From Poecilobothrus nobilitatus (Eukaryota > Arthropoda > Insecta > Diptera > Dolichopodidae): a stretch of 64,000 nucleotides of DNA. Position 1 is the first letter of the stretch; each line of letters begins with the position of its first letter. Positions 1 through 12,865 of the stretch are shown here, in pieces. The stretch covers positions 262,779,590-262,843,589 of the forward strand of contig OX352773.1 in the NCBI GenBank assembly GCA_947095535.1, written 5' to 3'. A program made the translations under genes and the position numbers. The notes beneath the pieces were generated by a model. That model was not told the DNA's origin and searched no databases. It saw nothing but the letters and a program-made list of their open reading frames with translations.

Positions 1-3000
1 TTTCACGCTTTTTATTATGTTTAGAATCTGTTTAACAACCTATAAAAAATATCTATAAAAGAGTGGAATTGGTACAATATTTTGAGGAATATTGGGACGG
101 ATTACTGTTATTAACTCGATGGACTCATCAATTAGACGTAAGATTAATAATTTAAAGTCAATATCTGATAATTCAGTTTATTAATAGTCTTTGATTTATC
201 CTTCCATTAAAGTCTTGCATTGAAGTTTGATGAATAGTTTTTGAAATAGTTTTTAAAAACTTAATTTATTTCATTCAAACTTTTGGAGGAAAAAATAAAT
301 CTAACATGTCTATTATTTCACTTTAAAATTACACCATATTCAGATTACAGAAATAAACCAGAGGTTTTAATAATTTGGGTTTGAAGGAGGTATCACCATG
401 GTAGCGTATACTGTTACACTCAACTTTACATTTTTCCATTCTAAAAGTATACTCCTTTTTCCAGCCTAATTGATTTATTTGAATATTGAGTCATTGATCC
501 ATGTACTTAATATCGTTTTTATATGTTAAACATATTTTTGTCAAAAACATATATAACCGCCTTTTCTTAGACGTCTTTTTGCGAAATCTTCACTTTTGTC
601 AAATGGAAAATTAGCGAGTTACTTTTTTTTAGAAAGATTTTTTAATGAAAATTATTTATGAAATATGTATTTTGATTAAATGTACCCTACCTATTTCATA
701 TATTACCTATATAATTCATGAAAAGTATTTGTTTCATTCTGCGGTTAACTTAAAAAAAAAATAAAAACAATTTGTATTCTTTTATTATAATGAATTTTAA
801 GTCGTTTACACTAGAAACTACTAGAAAACAAAAAATATAATAATAGCATTAAATAAGTATTTATTATTTTAAAAAATTTAAAAAATAATTTACTATCTTT
901 CAAGATATGATTACGTATTTAAAATAAAAAAAAATAAGTTTGTTTTGTAATTTTATAAATTTTTTAATTATAAAAATTGAAAAAATAAAGGATTTAAATT
1001 TGATTTTAAGTTGTTATATAAAATGTTTATATTTTTTAATTAATGCAAATTGTTTTACATGAGAACAGAATCGAATTAAAGGACGACTATTTTCTTTTAT
1101 TTTTTGTTACTTAATTTTTACTACTTTTTACTATACTAAGTCTTAGAAGAGAACACATTTTCCATACCATTGTTCAAAAATCATTAAACTGGTATTCAGG
1201 ACGGGATGATTGTAAGATTGTCTTCTATTGATTGCATTCTACTTGACAAACAAAAAAAATTAAAAAATTAATAAAACTAATTTTTATCTTTTGGGAAATA
1301 CATTTGGGGACATGCCTTAAATGATTTAAATTTATTTTTACTAAGGGACATAATGTACATGCATATATGTTGCATAATTGATGCCAATTCGTTTTTATTA
1401 ATACAAAAATAAATAAAATATATCAGCTCAAATTGTCGGCACTATTTAATAAAAAAAATACTATTTTAAACTACAAAAAGAAATTAGAGTATAAAAAATT
1501 TGGAAGAAAATTAATTTAATAAATTTCCCTGCAAAAATTATATATTCGAGATCATTATTGACTTAGAACTCTTAAATTGTTGAATATGGCTTCTCAAAAT
1601 AACCCCTAACGAAACAAAGCCTAACATTTTTAAAGAATAATACCTGAACCTGAATACCTGAATATTAAATAAATCGAATTACTACGGCAAGACTGTATGT
1701 CAGTTGCCAGTATTTTTACTTGACTATATTTCATTTGACTGGATTTCGTTTGTAAGCAACTCTAAAATTCCCTTTAATTACACACAGTTTTACAAACAGT
1801 CATATATGAAATACCGCCAAATAAAATATAGTCAAATGATAATACAGACAACTCCCAAAAAATACAATAAAATGACACTATATATAAGCATAGGATATAC
1901 AGACATATGGTGCGCTCCCAAATAAATCCTAACACTGGAAAATGAAATTGGTCATAATTTTAAAATAAAATCCACAAACATATGAAAATAAATTAAGTCC
2001 CTAATGTCATATTTTATCGTGATATTGTTCATTAGTTATGTATGTATGTATACCTATATATGTATGTATGTTCGAATTAAGAGACATTTTAAAGTTGAAT
2101 AGAAAATCAGAATTTCCTCTTTTTCCACACTAATTTTAGATTAAACAATTAAAATCATAGATTGCATTACCTTCCTATATGTTCCCAGTTATGTATGTAT
2201 GCTTTAAAAATATTTGTGAAAAAAGTCAAAATTTTTCTTATTATAGTTTTCCAAATAATTCCCCAATTTTTAGGCTTTACACTTTTTCATTTAGTTTGCT
2301 ATCATTCTCCGTAAACACGCAGTATTCATATAATCTATGAAAGATTTGAACAGAATTTTGCACATTAGATGCATCCCAACATTTTTTGATATTATTTAAA
2401 GATTATCTTTCTCAATCGTAGAAATCGAATAGGAAAAAAAAAATCTTTAGCATTAGCAAAGTCAGAGTATCTTAATTTGGATTTTTAAATTAAAAATACT
2501 ATATTTATTTACTTTTTGTAATCATCCTTTCTAATCCTTTCTAGTATCAAAATGATAAACAAAAATAAAAAGAATCAAATCAATTAGATTTTGTCAACAA
2601 AAAAAAAACCTTTAATGTACGTGCAATAAAGTTTTGGCAAAAATTTTTGTAACCTTTAAATTTTGTCCTTTTTGGAAACTATATATATGTACATATATAC
2701 GAAAATATACAAAAAAAAAGAAAAAGGATTACAACATTTCATCGTTAACATAACTTATTTACAACCATTTAATTTTAATCATTTTTCAGCTCTTTTCAAA
2801 CTCTCATTTATTTATGCAGCATTTCAGACATTTTCAAATTTTCTTAATTTTCTTTTAGAAATGAAAGTAATCGATTTTTTTTTATTATTAAAAAATTTTT
2901 TTTAAATTCAAGATCAATCTTAACAAATAATTCTAATCTTTTTTACAAATCAATGAGATCATTTAATTAGAATAAAAATTATTTATAAATTTTATGCATA

Positions 3001-4692
3001 GTTTTCTTTCTTTTTTTGTTTTATATATAGTCATAAATTTTCAAAAGAATAAATTTGACTTTGAATTAAAAAAAAAAAAAAAAAAAAACAAATACAATTT
3101 TAGTAACAAAATAAAAATATAATAAATACCACCCCCATATTAAAAATTATTTTCAATTTCAAACAAAAAAAAAAAAAAACAAATAATAAGATACAAAATT
3201 GGTTAATGATAAAACAGACACCTGCTGTGCTGACCGTTTTATGATAATCTCATGTTAATAATTACCATATCGTCAATTTTCATTGAGTTTTTCTTAATGG
3301 TTTTCAATCGTATATAAAATTTTTTTTTCAGTCTTCATATAAACAAAACATGGTTTGATTTTTTCTTTAATTTAAATATTCTGACATCATTGAAATAAAA
3401 TCTTTTTTTTTTTTTTAATTCTTTATCTTAAAAAATAAAAAAAAAAAATTTTTTTCGTTGTTTTTTGCTTTTTAATTTTCCTAAAAAAGAAAATTCAAGC
3501 TATAAAATCGCAATAAATCCAATTGATTCCAATTGTATTAAAAAAATTAAGTTGTAAAATTTGACCGGTTAAATTTAATATAGAAATTAATTTTTGACGT
3601 TGATTTCATTTTTCTGGAAATCTTTGACTTTTTTTTTTTAATGGTTAATTAAGCATCTCTAATTAAGCGGACTTCTTTTTTTTTTTTATATATATATGTA
3701 TGTATTTATTTAAATAAGACAATTCAAAAACCTCATGTACCCATAATCTTTGACATATTGTAAATTTTTGAAATCTGATTTTGCTTAAAATTTATTAGAA
3801 GTAGTTAAACATAATTCAGACAATTTAACTTAATATATTCTAGAATATGTGTATATAGATACTGTAAGAACTACACCATACGAAAACCCCAAAAAAACAG
3901 ATAACAGAGATTTCTATATTAACGGTTGTACTTTTTACAATTATTCTACATGTGACTGATAAGTTATAGTATATTTATTTTATCTACCCATTAGTAATTG
4001 ATTACTTAGACTTACGAGGTTACAGACTTAGGACTTTCGAGAGTTTCGTCATTTTAACATTGCTAGACTCATCAGTAGGCATTGTACCGGGTAAAATTTT
4101 CTACATACCTATCTCTTGTTTAAACATCTGATTTATGCTAGGGCTTAAATTAATTTCAACAGAATTCATCTGCTAGTTATTAGGATAAATCAAAAAAATT
4201 TTACCATATTCGTATTATCGTATTTACATATTCATTGTTTTTTATTATTTTTTATGATGTCCATCTCTAATCATCTCTATACAATATAATAGATACTAGA
4301 TATATGTTATATGTATGTATGAAAATTTTATAAATTATTTAAATTGATATGTCCAAAAAGTGGGTGATAAAAAATTAAATATCTATGTACATTGTACATA
4401 TATATTTATAATTTATAATCTATGTATGTATGTATGCATATTTTATTAATTTAATCTCAAACCATTCGATTATTTTATTATTTACAACTTCTAAAGTTCT
4501 AACTGTGAACAAATTAAGCATTTATTATTTTTTCCTATATTCCTATTATTCCCTTTTTTTTTTTTTTTTTAATTGTAATTAAGTTCAATACAGCCTATAC
4601 ATATTATATGTAACATATATATGTCATGTATGTATGTATGTTTTACCCCAAAAATAAATAGTCAAAGCTAAATACTATTACAAGTAAAGTGT
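1..4692. other. AT-rich noncoding stretch, no gene seen
   Basis: Only short open frames rich in Phe, Ile and Lys occur here, produced by T- and A-tracts; none has a family motif. The stretch holds long homopolymers (for example about 3069-3088 and 4555-4570) and TATG-type microsatellites near 2040-2070, 4310-4320, 4425-4440 and 4625-4640. It is either the upstream flank or a 5' intron of the gene whose first coding exon is at 6262. Confidence 0.6.
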
Positions 4693-4799
4693 TCATTGTA
4701 GGCAAGACCTAAGTAAACAGGCCAAGAACTGAAAACACATGAATGTAGTTGTGAGAGAATTGCAATCGATTCTCACGTATTGCGCGTATGAATAATTTA

Positions 4800-5196
4800 A
4801 TAATTGATGTGAGTCTCGATTATAGCCACATAAGCGTGTACGAAATTTTAAAGAATGAAAGTAGTCTCGACGTATACTATTACGATATTGAGGCAATTTA
4901 TCTTAAGAAGCTTTTAAAATAAAAAAATTAAAGGAAGACAATTTTTTAAATGCATGAATGAAAATATTATATTTTAAAAATATCTTTCTTTAATGAATTA
5001 TGTAAAAACGATGCGACTTTAATTTTTTCTTTGGACCAAATTGAATAAAGTAAATGGTTTTTGTGTTATTTCAAGATTTATAGTCGGCCCCTTATTTTTT
5101 TCCATAAGACTGCGTGTAAATTTGTTAAAAGCTGGCCCCTTATTAAGCTTTTACTCTCTGCACTTCATGGCCTGATAATTGATGTGAGTCTCGATT
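4800..5196. repeat. Pair of exact 22-bp direct repeats, 375 bp apart
   Basis: The same 22 bases (core TTGATGTGAGTCTCGATT) occur at 4800-4821 and 5175-5196, and similarity continues a few bases on the right (TATAG against TGTAG). A shorter repeat, GGCCCCTTATT, occurs nearby at about 5095 and 5134. The segment is richer in G+C than its surroundings. Such a long exact match between non-simple sequences is unlikely by chance in this composition, so it probably marks a small duplication or an old mobile-element relic. No coding motif is recognisable. Confidence 0.55.
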
Positions 5197-5279
5197 GTAG
5201 GTATTAATAAAAAAAATTGTAAAATCTATAAAGATTATAAGTACATATGTACATATGTATGTATGTAGGTATTAATTTG

Positions 5280-6261
5280 CCTAAAATAAATAATAACAAA
5301 TTTAATTAAAAAACAAAAATAATACTTATAAAAATTCAAATAAAATGAATCGAAACACAAAATCACAAACTCCTACAAATTAAAACGTTTGTCACGTTAA
5401 ATATTTAAAATCAAACAAAAATTAAAAAACAAAAACAAAAACAAAGAAAGAAAATTATTCGTGATAAATTTTCTTAATAATTTTTTCTTTCAATTTTAGT
5501 ATTAAAACAAAAACAAAAACTTAAAAAAAAAAAAAAACATAAAATAACATTAACGCAATCATATGTTTTAAATAACAATAATAATAAATAATAAACAATA
5601 ATACAAAATGACAAAATCATAATACATCCACACACATAAATAATAGCATGTGGTATTTGACAGTTCTGTAAAGTGTAAACAAATAAATAATTCGCAATAA
5701 AAATAAAATAAAAGTTTTTATTTATTATTTTATCAACAACAAAAAAAAAATAAAAGTTTTTATTTATCATTTTATCAACAACAAAAAAAAAATAAAAAAG
5801 AAAAAAAAGCTTTTTAATTTCAACATTTTAAACAGAACATTTTGTTTTTTCTTCCAATAACGAAACAACAAACAAAAAAAATAATATATTTTAAGTGATC
5901 ATTATGCCACCTATGAATGGGTAGTATAAAACTTTAATATTTTATTATATCTTGTCATCTTGTTCAATAAAAAAAAAAAAAGCTTTCGAAATTGAAATTT
6001 TTTGTAATTTTATTTTGTATGTTAATTTTATTTTTAAAAATGTGACAAAAATAACGGTGATTTTTTTTTTTAAATTATTAATTTTTGTTAATTATATTTT
6101 ATTAATTTTATTTTATTTTATTTTAATTAAAAAAAAAAAAAATTATAAAAAAAAATAAAATTTTCTCAAAATTAATATTTGTAAGTGTGTGTCTAAAACA
6201 AAATAAAAAAAAAGTTGATTTAAATAGAAAAAAAAAAGAAACAAAAAAAAATAAATTAAAA
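5280..6261 (+). promoter_or_regulatory. Probable 5'UTR/leader of the gene starting at 6262
   Basis: This stretch is strongly A-rich on the plus strand, with repeated AAAACA/AACAAA runs, as is common in insect 5' untranslated regions. It ends directly at the initiation context AAAAATGTCG of the only convincing N-terminal exon. No TATA box or initiator could be assigned with confidence, so the transcription start is unknown. The stretch also contains a 42-bp tandem duplication (5709-5792). The whole assignment is an inference from composition and position. Confidence 0.35.
5709..5792. repeat. 42-bp tandem duplication
   Basis: The unit beginning TAAAAGTTTTTATTTAT and ending CAACAACAAAAAAAAAA occurs at 5709-5750 and again at 5751-5792 with a single difference (ATTATT against ATCATT). 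It lies in the probable leader of the downstream gene and looks recent. It is the cause of a repeated peptide in a minus-strand open frame here, which I do not regard as a gene. Confidence 0.85.
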
Positions 6262-6495
6262 ATGTCGGCTGTGAAAAAATGGATACGTGGTCAAACATCA
6301 TCAATAACTGGTAAATCTCATAATAATCATCATATTGATTTGCAACGTCAACGTGGACGTTCTCAGTCCCTTGATGTTCAAGCATTAGAAAGAACTGGTG
6401 TACGTTTAATTTTACAACAAAATCAACATCATTCAACAATACAACAAAATGCTGCTGCTCAACATGCATTTCAACAAAATTTAATTATTCAAAAT
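6262..6495 (+). CDS. First coding exon of an unrecognised gene
   Basis: Seventy-eight codons from ATG 6262, ending at a GT (6496-6497, context AAAAT|GTAATC) in phase 0. The product begins MSAVKKWIRGQTSSITGK, continues with a basic RQRGRSQSLDVQ segment that resembles a kinase or 14-3-3 type site, then a Gln/Asn/His/Ala-rich tract over residues 52-78. Codons and residues are balanced, unlike the Phe/Lys shadow frames around it. The frame is open upstream to 6187, but the internal ATG has an insect-like AAAA context and the upstream residues are Lys/Asn translations of an A-tract, so I chose 6262. No signal peptide or membrane segment is visible. I do not recognise the family. It is probably a cytosolic or cortical protein, and the next exon is likely at 15428, where the phase agrees. 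Confidence 0.7.
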
Positions 6496-8358
6496 GTAAT
6501 CAAATGTTTTTATTTTTATTTTTTTTTTTTGTTCTATAATGCATTTGTACATATGTACATATATATTTTAAATATCACCTGATATAACATACTTACATAC
6601 AATATACATATTTTAATTTATAATGCATTCATTTTTTGAAGTTATCGATGAAAAGAAAATTTTGAATCGTCTTGAATCATAACTGTGACTTGAAGATTAC
6701 GAAAATTTAAGGATAATTTATGTCATGATAGTTGTGTAGTTGTATAGAACTATTTTTGATTAATGTGCAGTACGGAGTTTTTCTCACATATAATGACTTG
6801 TGGTGATTTTCGTATTATAAACTTTTTTTGTACACTTAAAGCTAAAAAACCATGCTACGTCAAAATAAAATTAAAAATTCTACAGTTCGAAATATAGAAT
6901 TGGTAGAAATTGAAATTGGTGTAAAAATTTTATGATACACATTACATTCACTATAGTTGAATGGGTACATGTGACTTCAGGAAATTTTTAATAAATTTTC
7001 TTATATGTATATTAATCTCTACTTCCTTATACCAGTACTAGTCGTATACACTTTAAATAATGATGACAAAATTTACACAAAATTTGAAAAAAAAAAAATT
7101 CAAAGAATGCAAAAATCAATATTTTAAATTTTTTTAAATAAATCAAAGGCGCAAAAAGAAGAAATTTATTTCCGAATTCATTCAAAAAAAAAAAATATAT
7201 ATATAAAAACCGCAAAATTTTTGAATACCTGTTGTATTTCATTTGCATAATCAATGGATAATAAAAATAAAAAAGAATAAAAGAAAAAAAAAAAAAATTG
7301 ACATACAAAATTAAAATTTTTTTTTATATTACTAATAATGAAAAAAAAAAGAAAAATGAAAATGAATTTAAAAGTATATATGACACGATCTATTAAACAA
7401 TAATTCATTTAATTATTAACCCATTAAATCGTTTTAAATAATTTTGATCCATTGATTCATAAAAAAAGTCTACTCAAAATATCTAGATTAAATAATTTGT
7501 AAACATATTTATAATACTTTTATTTATTTTATATTTATTTTTTAAATTTTATTAATTATTTAATTATACAAAAATTGTTTTTATAAATCTGACCAATTGT
7601 TTATAAAACCAAATCTAATCGGCATCAATCATCTGATAAATAATAAAAAACCAATTGAAGAAAATTTCTCATCTGAAAAAGAAGGCCTATACTATTTTAT
7701 TATCTCTATAATATAACATTAAAATGTTATTTAGAGATTTTTTGTATTAACACTTTACGTTGGACTCAGTTAAGCTGAGTCATTAATCATATAAAAGTAA
7801 AATTTTTTTGAATGATATGTTACCTAAAAATATGCAATTCAATAAACATTTTTTTATTTTTTTGGCCATTTTAAAGGTGGCCATTTAAAAAATTCTGCTT
7901 TATTTTCGAAACTTAAATTAAATAATTAAAAATTCATTGTGAAAAATTATAATTTCCGTTTTGGAACAATAAATTATTCAACTGATGGAAACAATTTTTT
8001 TTTTTTTTTGATATAAGAAAATCAAGACAAATATGTCATAATATATGCAGAATTTATTTCACTTAAATTTAATTGTTATTATAAGTAATAATGCCTCTAT
8101 ATATATGGTGCAACCGGAAAACTGTGAAAAAATGAGTTCATTTTTGTGCAGAAATATACCTTTTCAATTAAATCTATAAAAATATTATTATATTTCCAAT
8201 CATATTGCAAAATTTTAATAAAAAATAAAGCCTTATTCTCTTATAGAATCATCACTGAGAGATAAAAAAATGTGTAACGTCACGTTTGGTTAAAAATGTA
8301 TTTCTGGAAATTTTTGTTATATTGGTAGAACTTTAAATTTATGTGCCGTGAAATGAAA
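6496..8358 (+). other. Intron-like AT-rich sequence
   Basis: After the exon at 6262-6495 the sequence returns to A/T tracts with no coding-like segment. Minus-strand open frames at 7027-7408 are runs of Phe, Leu and Ile from A-tracts. This is interpreted as the start of the first large intron. No regulatory element can be supported. Confidence 0.5.
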
Positions 8359-8370
8359 ATTTTGTAATAT

Positions 8371-8564
8371 TTTTTTTTTTTAATGCATTTCTCTGCCACA
8401 TAAATGTGGACAGGAAATTACACAGCCTTTCCTGTTCAGGGGTGGCTGTAAATATCGTAAGGGGGAATAACTCTTACGACGTGTGTAGGATTTGAACCCA
8501 CACTCCGTCGGTGTTTACAGCGTATTTTTATACGCTCTTTTACCCACTGGGCCACTGAGGCCCC
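8371..8564 (-). mobile_element. tRNA-derived SINE, intact copy with target duplication
   Basis: Read on the minus strand the element starts GGGGCCTCAGTGG, contains an A-box-like TGGCCCAGTGGGTAA and a B-box GGGTTCAAATCC about 60 bp later, then a body and a 3' poly(A), seen as a T-run at 8371-8382. It is flanked by a perfect 14-bp direct repeat ATTTTGTAATATTT (8359-8372 and 8565-8578), the mark of target-primed insertion. Two relatives lie in this window, at 32422-32596 (-) and 35372-35743 (+). They share the 3' segment GGCTGTGTAATTT...CACATTTATG. The perfect target duplication suggests a recent insertion. The family name is unknown to me. Confidence 0.85.
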
Positions 8565-8578
8565 ATTTTGTAATATTT

Positions 8579-11500
8579 AAATGTAAACAAAAATTTATGT
8601 AAGTATTTTTGTTTTAAATAATTCTGTGAATTATTGTGTGAATTGTAAAACAATTAATTAGTGATAAATCATAAATTTGAAAAACTTATAATAATCTTCA
8701 ACTTGAAAAGAACTTAAAAACTAATATTTATTAAAAAAAAGCATTGAACAATAACAAGAAATAAAATAACATTATTAATTAAAAAAAAAAAACAACAAAA
8801 TAAACTAAAGGATATGTCTGAATTATACTTCATTAACTCTACAAATAGGCAACAGCTCAAACTGCTTTAAATATGTGATTTTTGTTCTAAAATTATAAAA
8901 CAAATATAAAAGAAAATCCCAAATTTTTAAAAACAAAATTTCATTTTTTTAATGTTTATTTACTTTTCTTTTTATTTTTTTTTTACTACCCATTTTTTTT
9001 AATTTTACTAATAATTAAAAAAAAATTATTTTAAAAAATAATTTAAAAACAACTTTAATGACTACGAATGGCAAAGGTTGATACATACATACGCATCATT
9101 AAATTATTTTCGCGTGATAAAAAATGGCTATCGCTTCATAGCAAAAATCTTACAGAAACACCACACGATGATTTTGACATTTTACATCGCGTCAAATTAA
9201 AAATATCAAAAAACAATGTGTATAAAAAAAGTACTAAAATAAACTACTAATAATTTATGTTATTAAATATTTGTATAACTTAACTACATATATAGGTACA
9301 TATATTTCGAAACTTTAACAGTATCTTTTGAGTCAAGTTTATTGAAATTTTATTTAAGAATTAAGTATCACTTATTATTTGACATTTAAGCAAATAACAA
9401 TAACCAATGCACAATGACAATTAATAGTTAATTAGCTGTCAATATTCAAATTTTGAGTTAAAATTAAACGGAATGGCTACAATGTATGCATTTCTATCGT
9501 TTTTCATACGCTTAACTTTTGAAGTAGTATTTCTGAACTATGTTTCTACTCAGTGCTTAACTAAAACATTCTAACAATTTAGATTTAAACATATTGGATG
9601 AATACGATCTCAGTTGTAGTTTTTTGTTTGAAAAAGGTGAGATTTGAGCTCAGATCAAATTTTTGTTTGAAAAAGTGATTTTTGAATTTAAATTCAGTTT
9701 TATGTATTCGACCCATAGTCTTAAATTCAATTAACATCATCTATACTATAGGGATTATTGAGTCATCTGCAGTAGTAATAAATAATCATATATACATACA
9801 TATACACTTATACTTCAAAAAAAAAAAAAAAAAATTAAATTAAAAGATTGATAAATAATTTTATTATTCGCAATCAGTTGCGTTTTATAACATTTATAAA
9901 GTAATAATTGGCAATTATAATTACTTTAAAAGTTTTGCTTTTGTTTTGATGTTTTTAAAATTCTTCAGATAGCCAATGGGGTAAAAAAGAGCTTTAAAAA
10001 AATTAAAAAAAAAAAAATTTTTTTTTTAAAAGTATATTCAATGACTATTAAAAAATTTATAAAAGGTGTATTATGTATGTATAACTTGTTATTTATGCAT
10101 GTTTAATTAATAAATACATATGTGTACTTTATATATACATATGTAGCTAGGTATGTAAAAATGACTAATAAAATAATGTAATATGAAAGAAAAAAACACC
10201 ACTATATGTATTTAATTTTTCTTAGATCATTTTACACTAATTTGGTAAACATTGTGTTTTCATCAAAAGTCAAATCTCTTTTTTTTTTATTATTTTTTTT
10301 TTTTTTTTTGGTTCGTTGTGGTGTTCTGAGTGCGCCATTAATTGTATTTCACATGTTGTTAATTTTTTTTGTTTTGTTTTTTTTTTTATCCAAAATAAAA
10401 AAAAATGAAAATTTCTTTAATTTTTGTTTGTTTTCTCTTTTCTAGTTTTTTTTTTTTTTTGTAATTTCAATAGTTGGGATTACCTCATCTTTTGCTATTT
10501 TTACAAAAGTAATTCTTAAACTTTAAATTTTATTTTTTTTATTTTCTGTTTTATGATTCTTTTGATTTTTTAATATGTTTTAATTTTTCTGTTTCTTCTT
10601 TTTAATGTTTTCTTTTTCGTTATTAAAGTAAAATTTTTAGGTATCTGAAATTTCTTATTTCGATTTTCATAATTGCAAGAAAATGAAAAACCTTCAACAT
10701 TTCCTCATCCAGAATAATAAAAAAGAAAAAATTTTATTGAAAAATTAATAAAAATATAAATGGAATATTTAAAAATTTCAGGTTAATAATTTCTTCCGTA
10801 TAACATCTGGATCTGATTAAGTCGTTGGTTTACATAGCATAACTCTTTACAATTTTATCTTAGAGATTGCAAATAGCAGAGACGAAGTGGCATTTTGATA
10901 CGATTTCTTCGTATTATTAGTTGCCAATTGTATATTCCATGGGTTGGTTATAGAACATTTAAGTATGGAGAAGCTTCAAATCTTGTTTAATTATTAAAAC
11001 TTCGGTAGGTGAACAAAAAATCTTGTAAAACTTTTGATATGCTCATTTTTTAAATAAAAATCTAAAGAAGTCTCTAAAGCTTCAAAAGTTATAAAATATT
11101 GAATCCAACCCGAACCAGGACTTTTTGATTTTGTCAAATTTATGTTGAATATGTATGTATATGTAAGTCAAATATATAACAAATATTGACAAGTTTTGAT
11201 TTGATTATTGAAAATATGACTGAATCCATTTTTTTTTTCATAACGGAACATAAGATCTATGATCGGACGTGTCATTAAATGTTTTTTTGGATTTTTATAA
11301 TAAATCAAAAGACAAATACAGATTACAGATTATTGGGGATTCAATTAAAAAAATTAAACAAAATGATCTTTTTAGAATTTAGATTTAAATTCAAGACGAC
11401 TTGACTCTTAGACAAATTTTTATAAATGGATACTGAAACTTATTTTGGTTTTTTTTATTTTGGAGATATGTATATCCTATAGATAAAGTATAAAATATCC

Positions 11501-12429
11501 AAAAACTGCTTACATTTTTTTTTTTTTTTCGTTTTATTTTCGATTGCCTTTTAAAATCTGTTTTTGTTTTTTTTTTATTTTTTTTAGAATTCTTGACATG
11601 TTGACATTATCCTGTATGTGTATGAGTTAAGTTTAGCTATGCCTGATTTGGTTTTTACTTTATTCTTTTTTTCGTTTTTTTTTTTTTTTATTAATTTGTC
11701 AAGTTTTGAGTTTCTTGTATTGTTTCTTGTAAAATATTTTTTATACTTTTTTTTTGCCTCTTTGTGGGTGTGTTTTCATGAACTTAGTCGTTTTTTAGTC
11801 AGTCAAGGTTAACTAGTTAGCAAATTTTAATGAAATTGAATACAATGAATTTTGTTTTTAGTTTTTAGAAATTAGAAAGTTTGTTTTTTTTATTTTGAAT
11901 GCGAAGTTAATTTAAAAAAACACTCAGTACTATCAGTTTTTTTTTTGTTTTTGAAAAGAAAAAAAGAACAATCAACTTAAAAGATAATTAAATTACTTTT
12001 AAGTGCGGTAGAAAGAAAAGGGCGTTGAAAATAAAAAAAAAAAAATGACAAAACCCCAAAATTTAATGTTGATGTCAATTATAGTTAATGTTAATGTTGT
12101 TAATTATCGGTAATTAAATAATTATCTAAAAATTATTTTGATTAATTCTAAACGCTATGGAAGTCAAACAAAACAACATTTATTTATTAGTCTACGAAAT
12201 AAACTGACTGATTGAATTTCTATAAAGATACAATTTTTGGATTAGGTATATTCTAATATAACAAGTACCTATCTCATCGGCGTAAAAATTTCTGTAGCAT
12301 AATATAAAAAGTGACTATTTTTGTAGAATTTATGTTTAAGATTTAGAAAATCCTAAAATACAAAATAATAATGAGACCTGTAATGGGTAAAATATATCTA
12401 TGTACAAATCGTTAGAAAATCTTCCATTT
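8579..12429. other. AT-rich intron-like sequence, no convincing gene
   Basis: Mostly A/T tracts and TATG-type microsatellites. One 60-codon plus-strand frame at 9068-9250 has a more balanced composition than the rest (see findings) but has no homology I can name and no clear splice context. The frames at 10206-10445 and 11618-11812 are Phe-rich translations of T-tracts. I see nothing else. Confidence 0.5.
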
Positions 12430-12865
12430 AATGCTTCACCCCCATACCGCATAAAAACAAATTGTGTGTCTTCTCAGATCTATCGGCCTTTTCTATTCGG
12501 TTTTTAAAACCAAACCTTTCGACGTAACTTTTTCAGAATTGTTTGTTACCAACTCTTCTTCAGTTAAGATCCACATGCACCGTTAATCTTCTAGCAGGTC
12601 TACCGATAAGATAATGATTAATGACCTATAATAACACCAACTAATTGTCTTACTTAGGACTAGAGAGAGAGTATATATATATTTGGATCTTTTTAAACTC
12701 CCCTCCACTGTAATGGAAGTTGCACAGATGTTGCACAAATACTTGAACAGATGGTCTCAACGTTTTCAGCTCAACCTCTGATCCGTATTTTGCTAGCTCA
12801 TCCACCGACTCATTTCCTATAATACTCTCGTGCCCTGGGATCAAAATAAATTGACACATTATTGT
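12430..12865 (-). pseudogene. Relic of a LINE with RNase H domain
   Basis: The minus-strand frame at 12650-12859 contains PGHESIIGNESVDELAKYGS. This matches the RNase H end typical of I/R1/Jockey-type non-LTR retrotransposons (PGH-x-IxGNE-xADELAxxG), including the His and the Asp of the DELA motif. Farther downstream on the same strand (about 12580-12650) a shifted frame gives LVGVIIGH and then YLIGRPARRL, which corresponds to the conserved segment after RNase H (xGHxxIGRHAxRL). A frameshift and stops separate these pieces, so the copy is dead. The reverse transcriptase part is missing; upstream of about 12865 I see no coding similarity. Confidence 0.8.

Noticed and set aside
6143..6469. 108-codon minus-strand frame opposite the first exon
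   Set aside because: It is the antisense shadow of the balanced coding exon 6262-6495 and ends in Phe/Leu runs from the A-tract leader.
10206..10445. 79-codon plus-strand frame as a membrane protein
   Set aside because: Its hydrophobic residues are Phe runs from T-homopolymers; there is no other evidence. The same applies to 7027-7408, 11618-11812, 21429-21653 and 31427-31684.
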